Shown in pieces: positions 16,982 through 24,328 of a DNA stretch of 24,328 bases. Below the pieces are notes generated by a model. That model searched no databases. It was not told where the DNA came from and worked only from the letters and a program-made list of their open reading frames with translations. Both the position numbers and the translations under genes were made by a program. Location of the stretch: contig DATFMH010000049.1 of NCBI GenBank assembly GCA_035267045.1, positions 1 through 24,328 on the forward strand, read 5' to 3'. How positions within the stretch are numbered: the stretch's first letter is position 1; the number at the start of each line of letters is the position of its first letter. This DNA is from DATFMH01 sp035267045 (lineage in GTDB: Bacteria; Bacteroidota; Rhodothermia; Balneolales; DATFMH01).

Positions 16982-17200
16982 TAATATTTAATTTGGTATG
17001 GTTTTGTTGCTGTATTGAAAATCTGTTCGGGTTGGCTAAATCAAAAAAAGAGCTGTAAATAACCCAATTCGTATTATTAACATCCTCTAATATGCCTTTA
17101 GTTTTATAGTAATTGTCTGTATTTACTTTCTATATTTATATATGTAATTGAAAATAATATTATTTATCTAATCAGAATGCGGATACTATTTAATTGAGAT

Positions 17201-17812
17201 ATGAGACTAACCGGATATACCATAATCTTCCTCGCGGCTTTTTCTGTTGGTACGGTGATCTTTATTAATGTAAAAGATCAGGACGACCCTGTTTATAACA
17301 AAGTTGTAAATATCGGAGAAGCTGCTTCCAGTAAAGTTATCAGCACTTTGAAATCAGAACTCTCTGCTAAGATTAAAACGCAGGGGGTAGCAGGTGCATT
17401 AACTACATGTAATACAAAAGCATTAGAATTGACTGACAGTATTCAAAAGGCATTATCAAATGGAATACTAATTAAACGTACCTCTCTTCGAACAAGAAAT
17501 ATTGTAAATTCACCAGATGAAGATGAACGCTATGTCCTGGAATGGTTTGAAACAAAACAAGAAAATGCAGGTGTGGTACCATCAAATTATATAGAGAAAA
17601 AAAATTATGGTGTGTACGAATATTATAACTATTACAAGCCGTTAATCATTGAAGGAATGTGTCTCAATTGTCACGGTTATCCATCAGAAATGGATAAAGA
17701 TGTTGTTGAAACCATCAATAAATTATATCCCAATGACAGAGCCATGGGTTATAAAAAAGGGGAATTACGGGGTGTTATTCATGTTTCCATACCGGCAACT
17801 TTAGTGGAATAA
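17201..17812 (+). CDS. Tll0287-like/DUF3365 family haem-binding protein
   Basis: 203 residues. A single N-terminal hydrophobic segment (about 4-24) exports or anchors it. The rest matches the Tll0287-like (DUF3365) domain, a PAS-like periplasmic fold: the TQGVAGALTTCNTKALELTD region, RTSLRTRNIVNSPDEDE, then the haem motif CLNCHG with Cys154, Cys157 and His158, followed by YPNDRAMGYKKGELRGVIHV. Family members bind c-type haem and are considered redox or gas sensors, or electron carriers. Here there is no attached kinase or signalling domain, so it may act as a stand-alone cytochrome. It is convergent with the TlpA-type thioredoxin gene (29 bases apart), whose family helps keep CXXC motifs reduced; a functional link is inference. 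Confidence 0.85.
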   Translation: MRLTGYTIIFLAAFSVGTVIFINVKDQDDPVYNKVVNIGEAASSKVISTLKSELSAKIKTQGVAGALTTCNTKALELTDSIQKALSNGILIKRTSLRTRNIVNSPDEDERYVLEWFETKQENAGVVPSNYIEKKNYGVYEYYNYYKPLIIEGMCLNCHGYPSEMDKDVVETINKLYPNDRAMGYKKGELRGVIHVSIPATLVE

Positions 17813-17841
17813 ACCTGGAATATGGAATCTGTAATTTCGCG

Positions 17842-19509
17842 TTACTTCTTACTATTTATAATGTAATGCGACAATGTTTGCTCAAGGTTTGAACCTCGCA
17901 GATCGATACCTGTAGCAATTATAATACCTTTGGGATTCACGAGTATTGGACGGGGGATAGCATGGACTTCAAATTCTTTAGCTATTTTATTATTAAATCC
18001 ACCTTTGAGGAATGCATGATGCCAGGGCATTTTGTATCGTTCTTTTCGGAATTTCTCAACATCTTTCGGGGAATCATCCAGTGAGAAGCTTAACACTGTG
18101 AAATTTTTGTTATTGTATTTCTTATAAGCCTGTGTAATGTTATCCATTTCCCTGATACATGGGCCGCACCATGTAGCCCAAAAATCAATCATATAATATT
18201 TACCTAACATATTCTTACTTGAATAAACAACATTAGGATTAGTAAGAGAGGTAACTTTAAAATCAGGTACGGATTTACCAACGGCAACTTTTTGATTCAT
18301 CGCGAATTGTGATTGGGCCAGATCTGCAAAACGAGAATTACTATATTTATTAGTCAGTTGATCATAAAATCCTTTGGCTTGTTGATAGTTACCCGATTGG
18401 TAGGCCTTGTTTAATTGATAGAAAAGTACTGTTGCCTGAACATCCCGGTCACTATTCCTGGATTTAGCATCTTCCAGGTACGAATCATATTTTTTTGGCT
18501 TACCCGTTGCGTCAACGGAAATAATCATATCCAAAGGCTGAATAGACCACAAGGGTGAAGTAGCCGGGGTTGATTTTAATAATTCTTTCGCATATTTGGG
18601 ATTTTGGTTCTGCGCCCCGTATAAACCTAAATCCATGTAACTTAATAGTAATAGTTGTTTTACCTGTGTGTCGTTTGAATGATCAATTTTAGCAGCTATA
18701 TCCTCCAAATCATTATCCCAATTATAAGAGAAAGAACCGGGATCATGTCCTGCATTTTTAAATTTATTATATGCCGACATATATTGATTCTGTCGGGATA
18801 GTAAATTTTGGTAAGCCTCCGAAAAATCTTTAATGTTTTTAGGACCTTTGGTTATAATTAGCCGTGGTTTTAAATCAGCCGGGTTCAGTTTTCGGGGATC
18901 AAATACGACCAACTTCTTATTGCTGTCTGTTTTGATAACCGATACATAATTTCCAGAACCATCATATGCATAATAATCAGATTCTGTACCATTGACGGGG
19001 TGATTTGGGTTAGGGCCTATGATCTGGTAAGCCAGCCTGCCGGAATCTGCCGGAACAGTAGCCACGAAGGTGCCATCCGGTTTTTTCTTCATTGGTATCG
19101 CATCAGCATAAGAAAATTTATTGAATGTCCCGATAATCAAAACGTTACTCAAATGCATATTTGTAAAGCTGGAGGACAAATATGCATTAATGTTTATATT
19201 GGCCGACTTTTGAAGATTTAGGATTGTTTCATTGGGTAAATGATTAACCCCGGTAAATCGAATACGGTATAATCCCGGCTGCTTAACCGTTATTTTGAAA
19301 TGACCATCAGAATTGGTTTTTACGGATCTGACGATATTGTTTTGTCCCATAAGCGATAGATGCACATCGGTTCTAGGTAATACTTTTTCATTGCTTCCTT
19401 TTATAGTGCCCTTAATCTCGGCATTATCAAAATGGTCACCGGAGCAACCATTTAGGAATACAAGCAAAGTCACGATAATTGTAAAAAAAAAGGAGGTCCT
19501 TCTCAGCAT
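17842..19509 (-). CDS. TlpA-type thioredoxin-like lipoprotein with N-terminal regulatory-like domain
   Basis: 555 residues. Signal peptide with lipobox FLNGC, lipidated Cys22. Residues ~30-110 look like a carboxypeptidase-regulatory/transthyretin-like domain (IKGTIKGSNEKVLPRTDVHL, then SDGHFKITVKQPGLYRIRFTG). A helical middle (about 210-390) of TPR-like character follows. The C-terminal ~160 residues are an AhpC/TSA-TlpA thioredoxin: VGKSVPDF, then MIDFWATWCGPCIREM with the redox pair Cys448/Cys451. The usual cis-Pro loop appears as AIPRPILVNPKG. It should reduce disulfides in envelope proteins. Large lipoproteins of this build are common in Bacteroidota. The middle region's role is unknown. 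The gene is divergent from trmB. Confidence 0.85.
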   Translation of the reverse strand: MLRRTSFFFTIIVTLLVFLNGCSGDHFDNAEIKGTIKGSNEKVLPRTDVHLSLMGQNNIVRSVKTNSDGHFKITVKQPGLYRIRFTGVNHLPNETILNLQKSANININAYLSSSFTNMHLSNVLIIGTFNKFSYADAIPMKKKPDGTFVATVPADSGRLAYQIIGPNPNHPVNGTESDYYAYDGSGNYVSVIKTDSNKKLVVFDPRKLNPADLKPRLIITKGPKNIKDFSEAYQNLLSRQNQYMSAYNKFKNAGHDPGSFSYNWDNDLEDIAAKIDHSNDTQVKQLLLLSYMDLGLYGAQNQNPKYAKELLKSTPATSPLWSIQPLDMIISVDATGKPKKYDSYLEDAKSRNSDRDVQATVLFYQLNKAYQSGNYQQAKGFYDQLTNKYSNSRFADLAQSQFAMNQKVAVGKSVPDFKVTSLTNPNVVYSSKNMLGKYYMIDFWATWCGPCIREMDNITQAYKKYNNKNFTVLSFSLDDSPKDVEKFRKERYKMPWHHAFLKGGFNNKIAKEFEVHAIPRPILVNPKGIIIATGIDLRGSNLEQTLSHYIINSKK

Positions 19510-19699
19510 AAACTATGAAAGTTTCTTGTGTAATCTTTTAGATTGATAATAACGGAATACATATTCGTTTATGATACGATTATTACTGAAGACATTGTAT
19601 CACTATAATACAGAGTTGCGTTATTAAATGAACTTGACATTTATTAAACGTGGTTTTATTCTTTCAACCCGTGTTTTAAAATGCAAATTTTAGATTAAT

Positions 19700-20341
19700 A
19701 TGTCTCGGAAAAAAGATGAACGTTTTGAGGCCATCGGAAGGATGGATAATGTATTTGAATGCGAGGGTATAAAACCGGGTAACTGGAATCTTTCTTTTTT
19801 TAAGAATAACAATCCTATAACCCTCGAATTAGGTTGTGGTAAAGGTGAATATGTGGTGGAGTTGGCTCAGGAATTTCCGAACAGAAACTTTATCGGGGTT
19901 GATATCAAGGGAGATCGGCTGTATATAGGCGCTTTGCAGGCTTTGGAGAAAAAATTGGCCAATGCTGCTTTTTTACGTACCTATGTTCAGTTTATAGCAA
20001 AATTCTTTGATAAAAATGAGATTGAGGAAATATGGATCACATTTCCCGACCCTTACCACAGTGATACAAAGAAAAGAAAACGTCTGACATCACCCTTTTT
20101 TCTGGATATATACCGAAAAATCATGAAGCCGAATGGGGTAATTCATCTGAAAACAGACGATGAAAAACTATACAGATATACGCTGGAAGTGTTGGGTCAG
20201 GAAGCGGTTCAAATACTTCATTCAACAGATGATCTATATGATCAAAGTAATAGGAATGATTTCTATTCGATAAAAACAACCTATGAGAAAAGACATATCG
20301 CTGATGGAAAAAAAATAAAGTATATACGTTTCCAGCTTTAA
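19700..20341 (+). CDS. trmB: tRNA (guanine-N7-)-methyltransferase
   Basis: 213 residues, full length. The SAM-binding loop is ELGCGKGEY (residues 43-51), the acidic end of strand 2 is IGVDIKG, and the TrmB signature is IWITFPDPYHSDTKKRKRLT (about 111-130), ending in HLKTDDEKLYRYTLE. It methylates G46 in the variable loop of tRNAs (m7G46), in the cytoplasm. It is a single-copy housekeeping gene, here on its own, divergent from the TlpA-like gene. The ribosome site is not obvious, in keeping with other AT-rich leaders in this window. Confidence 0.95.
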   Translation: MSRKKDERFEAIGRMDNVFECEGIKPGNWNLSFFKNNNPITLELGCGKGEYVVELAQEFPNRNFIGVDIKGDRLYIGALQALEKKLANAAFLRTYVQFIAKFFDKNEIEEIWITFPDPYHSDTKKRKRLTSPFFLDIYRKIMKPNGVIHLKTDDEKLYRYTLEVLGQEAVQILHSTDDLYDQSNRNDFYSIKTTYEKRHIADGKKIKYIRFQL

Positions 20342-20515
20342 TAATATATGGCCGTGTGTGATGTACAGATAATGATTTTAATATAACCGTACTATTTTTA
20401 AGCAGAATAAATATAATATTAATAGCAAAAAAGGTGTAATTAACGACAAATTATATGTTTAATGATTATTTCCTGGTAATTAATTTGATGTAAATACGAG
20501 TATTATTTATTCATC

Positions 20516-20522
20516 AGGAGGG
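20516..20522 (+). promoter_or_regulatory. Strong Shine-Dalgarno site of the cytochrome c peroxidase gene
   Basis: AGGAGGG, ending 7 bases before the ATG at 20530. It is one of the strongest ribosome sites in the window and supports this start over later ATGs at 20551 and 20560. Confidence 0.8.
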
Positions 20523-20529
20523 AATTATT

Positions 20530-21654
20530 ATGAAAAGACAACATAATATTATGCGGTCAATGATTTTGCTGTTGTTGCTCGCTGCCGTATTTATTACCTA
20601 TTCATGTATTAAAAAAAACAGAGCATCCGATGACGGCCAATCCTTTAATACAGCAAACAGCCAGGAAAACCAGCAATTGCTGACAGAAGCCCAAAAGTTT
20701 TTTAAAGTATTACCCGATACCGTATCTGATCCTAAAAATATTGTGACACCTGCCAAGGTGGACCTTGGGAAAATGTTATTTTATGATACGCGATTATCGA
20801 AAAGTAACACCATCAGTTGTAACAGCTGCCATAATATTTCCACCTACGGGGTAGATAATAATTTCAATTCATTGGGACACCATTGGACATTTGGTGGCCG
20901 TAATTCACCAACAGTTATGAATTCTGCATTGAATGTGGCTGAATTCTGGGACGGAAGGGCCAGTGATGTTGAAGATCAGGCAAAAGGCCCGATTTTAAAT
21001 CCTGTAGAGATGGGAATGCCGGATAAGGCAATAGCTGTAGACCGGGTAAGCTCTATTCCGGAATACGTCGCCAGGTTTAAAGAGGTATTCCCGGAAGGAC
21101 ACAATGATATCACTATTAATAATATAGCGGATGCTATTGGGGCCTTTGAACGAACGTTGATGACCCCCTCCAAATTTGATCGTTTCCTCAACGGGGATGT
21201 TGAAGCTCTGACAACCCGGGAAAAGAAAGGGTTAAAAACATTTATGGATGCAGGTTGCACAACATGTCACAATGGTGCCGCTGTCGGTGGAGGAATGTTT
21301 CAAAAATTTGGTTTGGTTAATGGTCCATACTGGAAGTACACTAAAAGTGATCATCAGGATAAGGGACGATATGCTATAACAAAAAATAAAAATGATATGT
21401 ATGTTTTTAAGGTACCGATCCTGCGTAATATCAACAGAACCTATCCTTATTTTCATGACGGAAGTGTATGGGATTTGCGTACAGCCGTTGATATAATGGG
21501 GGAAACCCAAATAGGACAAAAATTAACAGCAGAAGAAACAGATGATATTGTAGCCTTCCTGAAAAGTCTGACTGGTGAGATACCGGAATATGCCCTGAAA
21601 CTTCCCGTCTTACCACCGTCATCACTGGATACTCCGAGGCCCATGGCCGATTGA
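20530..21654 (+). CDS. Di-haem cytochrome c peroxidase (MauG/CcpA family) lipoprotein
   Basis: 374 residues. The N-terminus is a signal segment (MILLLLLAAVFITYS) before Cys26, a weak lipobox. Two c-type haem sites are present, CNSCHN (Cys97, Cys100, His101) and CTTCHN (Cys243, Cys246, His247), with the family's NSPTVMNSALNVAEFWDGRA and LKNPVEM-like LNPVEMGMPDKA in between. VPILRNINRTYPYFHDGSVW and IVAFLKSLTGEIPE near the end are typical of bacterial cytochrome c peroxidases. It reduces periplasmic hydrogen peroxide to water with electrons from small cytochromes. It is transcribed alone, with a strong ribosome site and a terminator at 21683-21710. Confidence 0.92.
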   Translation: MKRQHNIMRSMILLLLLAAVFITYSCIKKNRASDDGQSFNTANSQENQQLLTEAQKFFKVLPDTVSDPKNIVTPAKVDLGKMLFYDTRLSKSNTISCNSCHNISTYGVDNNFNSLGHHWTFGGRNSPTVMNSALNVAEFWDGRASDVEDQAKGPILNPVEMGMPDKAIAVDRVSSIPEYVARFKEVFPEGHNDITINNIADAIGAFERTLMTPSKFDRFLNGDVEALTTREKKGLKTFMDAGCTTCHNGAAVGGGMFQKFGLVNGPYWKYTKSDHQDKGRYAITKNKNDMYVFKVPILRNINRTYPYFHDGSVWDLRTAVDIMGETQIGQKLTAEETDDIVAFLKSLTGEIPEYALKLPVLPPSSLDTPRPMAD

Positions 21655-21682
21655 TATTCAAATATAAAATATATAACGTATG

Positions 21683-21710
21683 AGCCTTCCATCCGGAAGG
21701 CTTTTTTTTT
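21683..21710 (+). terminator. Rho-independent terminator after the cytochrome c peroxidase gene
   Basis: Perfect 8-base stem AGCCTTCC/GGAAGGCT with ATCC loop (21683-21702), followed by eight more T after the last base of the stem. It starts 29 bases after the stop codon. Textbook form. Confidence 0.92.
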
Positions 21711-21807
21711 ATATAACTGCCGTTACTGCCTGACTTTACGGGAAATTGGTAAATGTTCAGGATTTTAAATAAGATACCATGTATTTTCATATCATAAGGA
21801 ATACATA

Positions 21808-21831
21808 ATGTCAGATAAAAATTACAAGTAA
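21808..21831 (+). promoter_or_regulatory. Possible 7-codon leader ORF, or lost start, in frame before pdxH
   Basis: ATG at 21808 with a good ribosome site AAGGA (21796-21800) begins MSDKNYK and stops at TAA (21829-21831). It is in frame with pdxH, whose own ATG (21838) is 6 bases further on and lacks a good ribosome site. PdxH of Escherichia coli also begins with MSD. This may be a leader peptide with reinitiation at pdxH, or an old start cut by a stop codon. Small size makes this weak. Confidence 0.3.
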
Positions 21832-21837
21832 ATACAA

Positions 21838-22497
21838 ATGGCTATTCGATCAATAGATTCAGAACATATCATGCAAATCAGGCGTGAGTATAACCGTGAT
21901 GGTCTTCAGGAAGAACAGATGGCAGGTAACCCGATTGAACAATTCGATCGCTGGTTCACTATCGCTGTTGATGAGGGTTTTACTGACCCTAATGCTATGA
22001 CATTGGCTACAGTGGATGATAAAAACCGGCCCTCTGCCCGCATTGTTTTACTTAAAGATTATGATAATCGGGGTTTTGTATTTTATACCAATTATGAAAG
22101 CCGAAAAGGCCTTGATATTCAGGAAAATCCTTTTGTAGCAATGGTATTTTATTGGGCTGAACTTGAGCGTCAGGTGCGGATTGAAGGAATGGCCGAAAAA
22201 GTCAGTAAAGAAGAGTCTGAAGAATATTTTCATAGCCGCCCCTATGAGAGCCAGATAGGAGCCTGGGCTTCTCATCAAAGTGAAGAAATTCAAAACCGTG
22301 AAGACCTGGAACAACGATTTCAGGAAATGAATACGGCATATAAAAAAGGTGACGTTCCTCTTCCTGATTTCTGGGGAGGGTACAGGGTGGTACCGGACCA
22401 AATAGAGTTTTGGCAGGGAAGGCCACGGCGATTGCATGACAGGATTATTTATTATAAAAAAAATGACAAATGGGTAAAGAGCCGGTTAGCACCCTGA
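21838..22497 (+). CDS. pdxH: Pyridoxamine 5'-phosphate oxidase
   Basis: 219 residues, the expected size. Family landmarks are MRREY-like IRREYNRDGL, NPIEQFDRWF, MTLATVDDKNRPSARIVLLK, VFYTNYESRKG (FMN binding), YFHSRPYESQIGAWAS, PLPDFWGGYRV, EFWQGRPRRLHDR and the terminal RLAP. It oxidises pyridoxine 5'-phosphate or pyridoxamine 5'-phosphate to PLP with FMN and oxygen, in the cytoplasm. It begins a three-gene cofactor operon: the next gene's ribosome site starts in this stop codon. The isolated in-frame ATG upstream is described separately. PLP made here would serve enzymes such as the aminotransferase at 3371; that link is metabolic only. Confidence 0.96.
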   Translation: MAIRSIDSEHIMQIRREYNRDGLQEEQMAGNPIEQFDRWFTIAVDEGFTDPNAMTLATVDDKNRPSARIVLLKDYDNRGFVFYTNYESRKGLDIQENPFVAMVFYWAELERQVRIEGMAEKVSKEESEEYFHSRPYESQIGAWASHQSEEIQNREDLEQRFQEMNTAYKKGDVPLPDFWGGYRVVPDQIEFWQGRPRRLHDRIIYYKKNDKWVKSRLAP

Positions 22498-22503
22498 AGG
22501 AGG
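22497..22503 (+). promoter_or_regulatory. Strong Shine-Dalgarno site of the pteridine reductase gene, overlapping the pdxH stop
   Basis: AAGGAGG directly at the pdxH TGA, ending 7 bases before the ATG at 22511. The position suggests efficient initiation and translational coupling to pdxH. Confidence 0.8.
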
Positions 22504-22510
22504 ATATGAT

Positions 22511-23239
22511 ATGGTCGAAAGAGAACGTCCTGCTGCGCTTATTACTGGAGGAGCCAAACGTATAGGTAAAGCCATTGTAATTGAATTAGCCCAAAAGGGT
22601 TACGACATTGCCTTGCATTACAATTATTCTCTCGAAGAAGCACAGAAATTGCAAAAAGGTGTAAGATCATTAGGAGTTGAATGTGAACTATTTCAGACAA
22701 ATTTTGAGAACCCGAAAGAGACAACAAAATTAATTGATCAGGTTATCGAGGTTTTTCCTAATCTGGAAATATTGATTAATAACGCTTCAATCTATGAATC
22801 AGGATCTTTTTTAGACTATGATATGGATCGCCTGGAAAGGCATTTTTTGATCAACTTTAAAACGCCGTATATACTTACACGAGATTTCGCAATACGACTA
22901 AAGACGGGGCATGTTATCAATATTACTGATACGAAAATAAATCAATTAGCCGTTGAGTATTTTGGATACACATTATCCAAAAAAACATTATATGATTTCA
23001 CCCGGATGGCAGCTAAAGAATTGGCACCTCACATACGTGTGAATGGAATTTGCCCGGGTCCGATACTTCCACCCAAAACATCCGAACCAGGTTATATGGA
23101 GAAGAGGTCTGAATCAGTTCCACTAAAAAGAACCGGTAATCCGGAACTTATATCCGGGACCGTATGGTTTTTAATCGAAAACACATTTATTACCGGGGAA
23201 TGCATTCATGTTGATGGTGGCGAACATTTGATTAATTGA
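22511..23239 (+). CDS. Short-chain dehydrogenase, PTR1/FolM-like pteridine reductase
   Basis: 242 residues of classical SDR fold. The cofactor loop is TGGAKRIGKA (residues ~13-22), with the TG(A/G)AKR(I/L)G form typical of pteridine reductases and selective for NADPH. NNASIYESG follows strand 4. The active site has Tyr153 and Lys157 (YTLSK). Thirteen residues before the Tyr, where common SDRs have Ser, stands Asp140 (NITDTKINQ). This Asp-Tyr-Lys set is the one known from Leishmania PTR1 (Asp181, Tyr194, Lys198). The C-terminus has RVNGICPGPILPP and GECIHVDGGEHL. It should reduce dihydropterins and perhaps dihydrofolate to tetrahydro forms. It sits between pdxH and folB in one operon, overlapping or touching folB, which fits a pterin role. 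Confidence 0.85.
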   Translation: MVERERPAALITGGAKRIGKAIVIELAQKGYDIALHYNYSLEEAQKLQKGVRSLGVECELFQTNFENPKETTKLIDQVIEVFPNLEILINNASIYESGSFLDYDMDRLERHFLINFKTPYILTRDFAIRLKTGHVINITDTKINQLAVEYFGYTLSKKTLYDFTRMAAKELAPHIRVNGICPGPILPPKTSEPGYMEKRSESVPLKRTGNPELISGTVWFLIENTFITGECIHVDGGEHLIN

Positions 23240-23244
23240 TCGAA

Positions 23245-23598
23245 ATGATTATTAAACTAAAGAACATGCGTGTACTCGCTTTTATAGGGGCACATGAATG
23301 GGAACAGAAACGTAAACAGGAATTATTAATCAACTTGAAATTGGCGTTTGATGGTGGAAAAGCCATAAAAACTGATGATTTAAGAGACGCTATTGATTAT
23401 GAAGAACTCAGAAATAGAATCCTAAAAGAGGTCACCCACTCAAATTATACATTGATTGAACATTTAGCCGGAAGGATTATGGAATTAATATTGTCTGATA
23501 AACGTATAAAAGAAGTATGGTTAGAAATAGACAAGCCTGCTGCGTTACAATATTGTGAATCGGTGGCTGTTTCTTATTATAGTAAACGAAATGAATGA
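23245..23598 (+). CDS. folB: Dihydroneopterin aldolase
   Basis: 117 residues from ATG 23245, five bases after the pteridine reductase stop; an in-frame TTG at 23236 overlaps that stop by 3 bases and is possible. Landmarks of FolB: IGAHEWEQKRKQ with Glu20, IDYEELRNRI (Tyr of the active site), LIEHLAGRI (active-site Glu) and EIDKPAALQ (Lys). It converts 7,8-dihydroneopterin to 6-hydroxymethyl-7,8-dihydropterin plus glycolaldehyde in folate synthesis, and often also epimerises it to dihydromonapterin. Usual size is ~120 residues. It is the last gene of the operon; a strong palindrome starts two bases after its stop. Confidence 0.93.
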   Translation: MIIKLKNMRVLAFIGAHEWEQKRKQELLINLKLAFDGGKAIKTDDLRDAIDYEELRNRILKEVTHSNYTLIEHLAGRIMELILSDKRIKEVWLEIDKPAALQYCESVAVSYYSKRNE

Positions 23599-23599
23599 T

Positions 23600-23633
23600 C
23601 TATTAAACTAACGATGCATCGTTAATTTAATAG
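23600..23633. repeat. 34-base near-perfect palindrome just after folB
   Basis: Centred between 23616 and 23617, with 16 of 17 base pairs matching; the only mismatch is C23608 with A23625. The core TAACGATGCATCGTTA is a perfect 16-base palindrome. It starts two bases after the folB stop codon. No T run follows, so it is not a standard terminator, though it could act as a stem-loop to end or protect the transcript. A dyad site for a protein dimer is the alternative. Confidence 0.75.
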
Positions 23634-24166
23634 CATGATGATGTCTATAATATTCTTCAAGCCTGATAATATTATTTAGAATGTGCCTATTTGAATAAAA
23701 ATTATTATTATATAAATATATGCAATTGAATAATTATCATTCTAATCTTAATGGTAAAGGGGACCCACAACGTATAATGGGATCAAAGTTCAAGATATTC
23801 ATTGGCGTTTATTTAGTGTTTAATATGTAAGCTATTGTGTTTCAACAACATTTAATTATAGATGTTTTTTTATCTTTATTTATTTATTTTCAAATCGATA
23901 AAATTACATAATATGGTTTAAAGACGGTAGCAATTTGTCTGTAGAGATTTTTCAAAAAGTGTGTGTGTTAAATTATTACTTTGAACTTGTTACATTAATC
24001 AACAATTTCAAATTGTTTCATCTTAATTAAACATATTATATCGGTTATAAATAGGTGGTTATTTTCAAAAATCTATTGAATTATTCTATTTTAATTGTTG
24101 TACTTTAAATTGTGTGTTAAATGGTTAATTTTATACTTAGGACTGTAATATTTAATCAATCGTGTT
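23634..24166. other. 533-base AT-rich stretch without a gene
   Basis: No credible coding region on either strand: stops are dense in all frames. It should include the promoter of the AP2-like gene that begins at 24167. I saw no tRNA arms, no tandem repeat, no insertion-sequence end and no promoter box strong enough to place. A 17-codon ATG frame at 23777-23830 lacks a correctly spaced ribosome site and is not called. Confidence 0.5.
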
Positions 24167-24328
24167 ATGGCTAAAAGAAAAAATGATATGAAGGGGATCA
24201 GCCGTGTGGATTCTAAGGGAACACATGGGTGGTACGTTCGTGTCTATAAAAATGGAAAAACATATTCCAAGCTTTATTCTGATAATAAGTATGGCGGAAA
24301 AGAGCGGGCTCTTAAAATAGCAAAGAAG
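24167..24328 (+). CDS. AP2-like small DNA-binding protein (5' part only, cut by window end)
   Basis: ATG at 24167 starts 54 codons running exactly to the window edge. The N-terminus is basic (MAKRKNDMKG), then GISRVDSKGTHGWYVRVYK, NGKTYSKLYSDNKYGGKERA, LKIAKK. The pattern 'SRxDSKxxHGWxVRxYxNGKxxSKxxSDxKYGGKxxALxxA' is that of small bacterial AP2-like proteins and of beta-sheet DNA-contacting domains also seen at the N-termini of some integrases. A regulatory or DNA-structuring role is likely; the rest of the protein decides. If a catalytic tyrosine recombinase domain follows downstream, this would instead be an integrase. No ribosome site is clear. Confidence 0.6.
   Translation, partial: MAKRKNDMKGISRVDSKGTHGWYVRVYKNGKTYSKLYSDNKYGGKERALKIAKK

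Noticed and set aside
21431..21790. 119-codon minus-strand frame across the end of the cytochrome c peroxidase gene and its terminator
   Set aside because: It runs over the terminator hairpin, overlaps a well-supported gene and shows no recognisable motif.
23777..23830. 17-codon frame (MGSKFKIFIG...) in the AT-rich gap
   Set aside because: A GGGG-containing stretch is over 15 bases too far upstream to be its ribosome site, and such short frames are expected by chance.
1..24328. CRISPR array, tRNA or rRNA genes, insertion sequences
   Set aside because: No regularly spaced direct repeats, no tRNA T-arm and anticodon-arm pattern and no transposase-like protein were seen on reading both strands by eye; a covariance-model scan could still find a small RNA.

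Overview
The window (about 24.3 kb, AT-rich, few RNA-like signals) looks like chromosome from a Bacteroidota-related (FCB group) organism. The evidence is a SusC/SusD outer-membrane pair, a secreted beta-propeller protein ending in a type IX secretion C-terminal signal with the NYPNPFNP motif, several Bacteroidota-style lipoproteins and a TlpA-type lipoprotein. That tail motif, together with clear Shine-Dalgarno sites in front of some genes (AGGAGG at 20516 and 22498, GAGG before susC), suggests Balneolota/Rhodothermota or a relative more than classical Bacteroidia. This placement is inference.

Layout. 1-3200 (minus strand): a small lipoprotein followed by a large sortilin/VPS10-like, T9SS-exported protein whose 3' end lies outside the window. 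3371-6069 (plus): a class III aminotransferase and a succinate-semialdehyde-type dehydrogenase, a likely GABA or omega-amino-acid breakdown pair. 6109-11068 (minus): susC, susD and a NUDIX hydrolase, with a long hairpin between susD and the NUDIX gene. 11343-13313: a PA0069-type radical SAM protein (plus) convergent with a PocR/AraC sensor-regulator (minus). 13564-16981 (plus): a 74-residue protein with a duplicated motif and its own terminator, a two-helix membrane protein, and an exported amylo-alpha-1,6-glucosidase-like (GH133-type) enzyme. 17201-21654: a Tll0287-like haem protein, a TlpA-type thioredoxin lipoprotein (minus), trmB, and a di-haem cytochrome c peroxidase closed by a textbook terminator. 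21838-23598 (plus): a tight cofactor operon of pdxH, a PTR1/FolM-like pteridine reductase and folB. 23599-24166 is AT-rich and without a gene, opening with a near-perfect 34-bp palindrome. It leads to the start of an AP2-like small DNA-binding protein cut by the window end.

Most genes are ordinary housekeeping or envelope genes. The points most worth a second look are the Asp-Tyr-Lys catalytic triad of the pteridine reductase next to folB, the export signal on a debranching-enzyme family normally found in the cytoplasm, the long hairpin that ends seven bases before the NUDIX start, and the palindrome plus AT-rich gap before the AP2-like gene. I see no CRISPR array, tRNA, rRNA, transposase or recognisable defence system, and no clear evidence of a wholly new multi-gene system.
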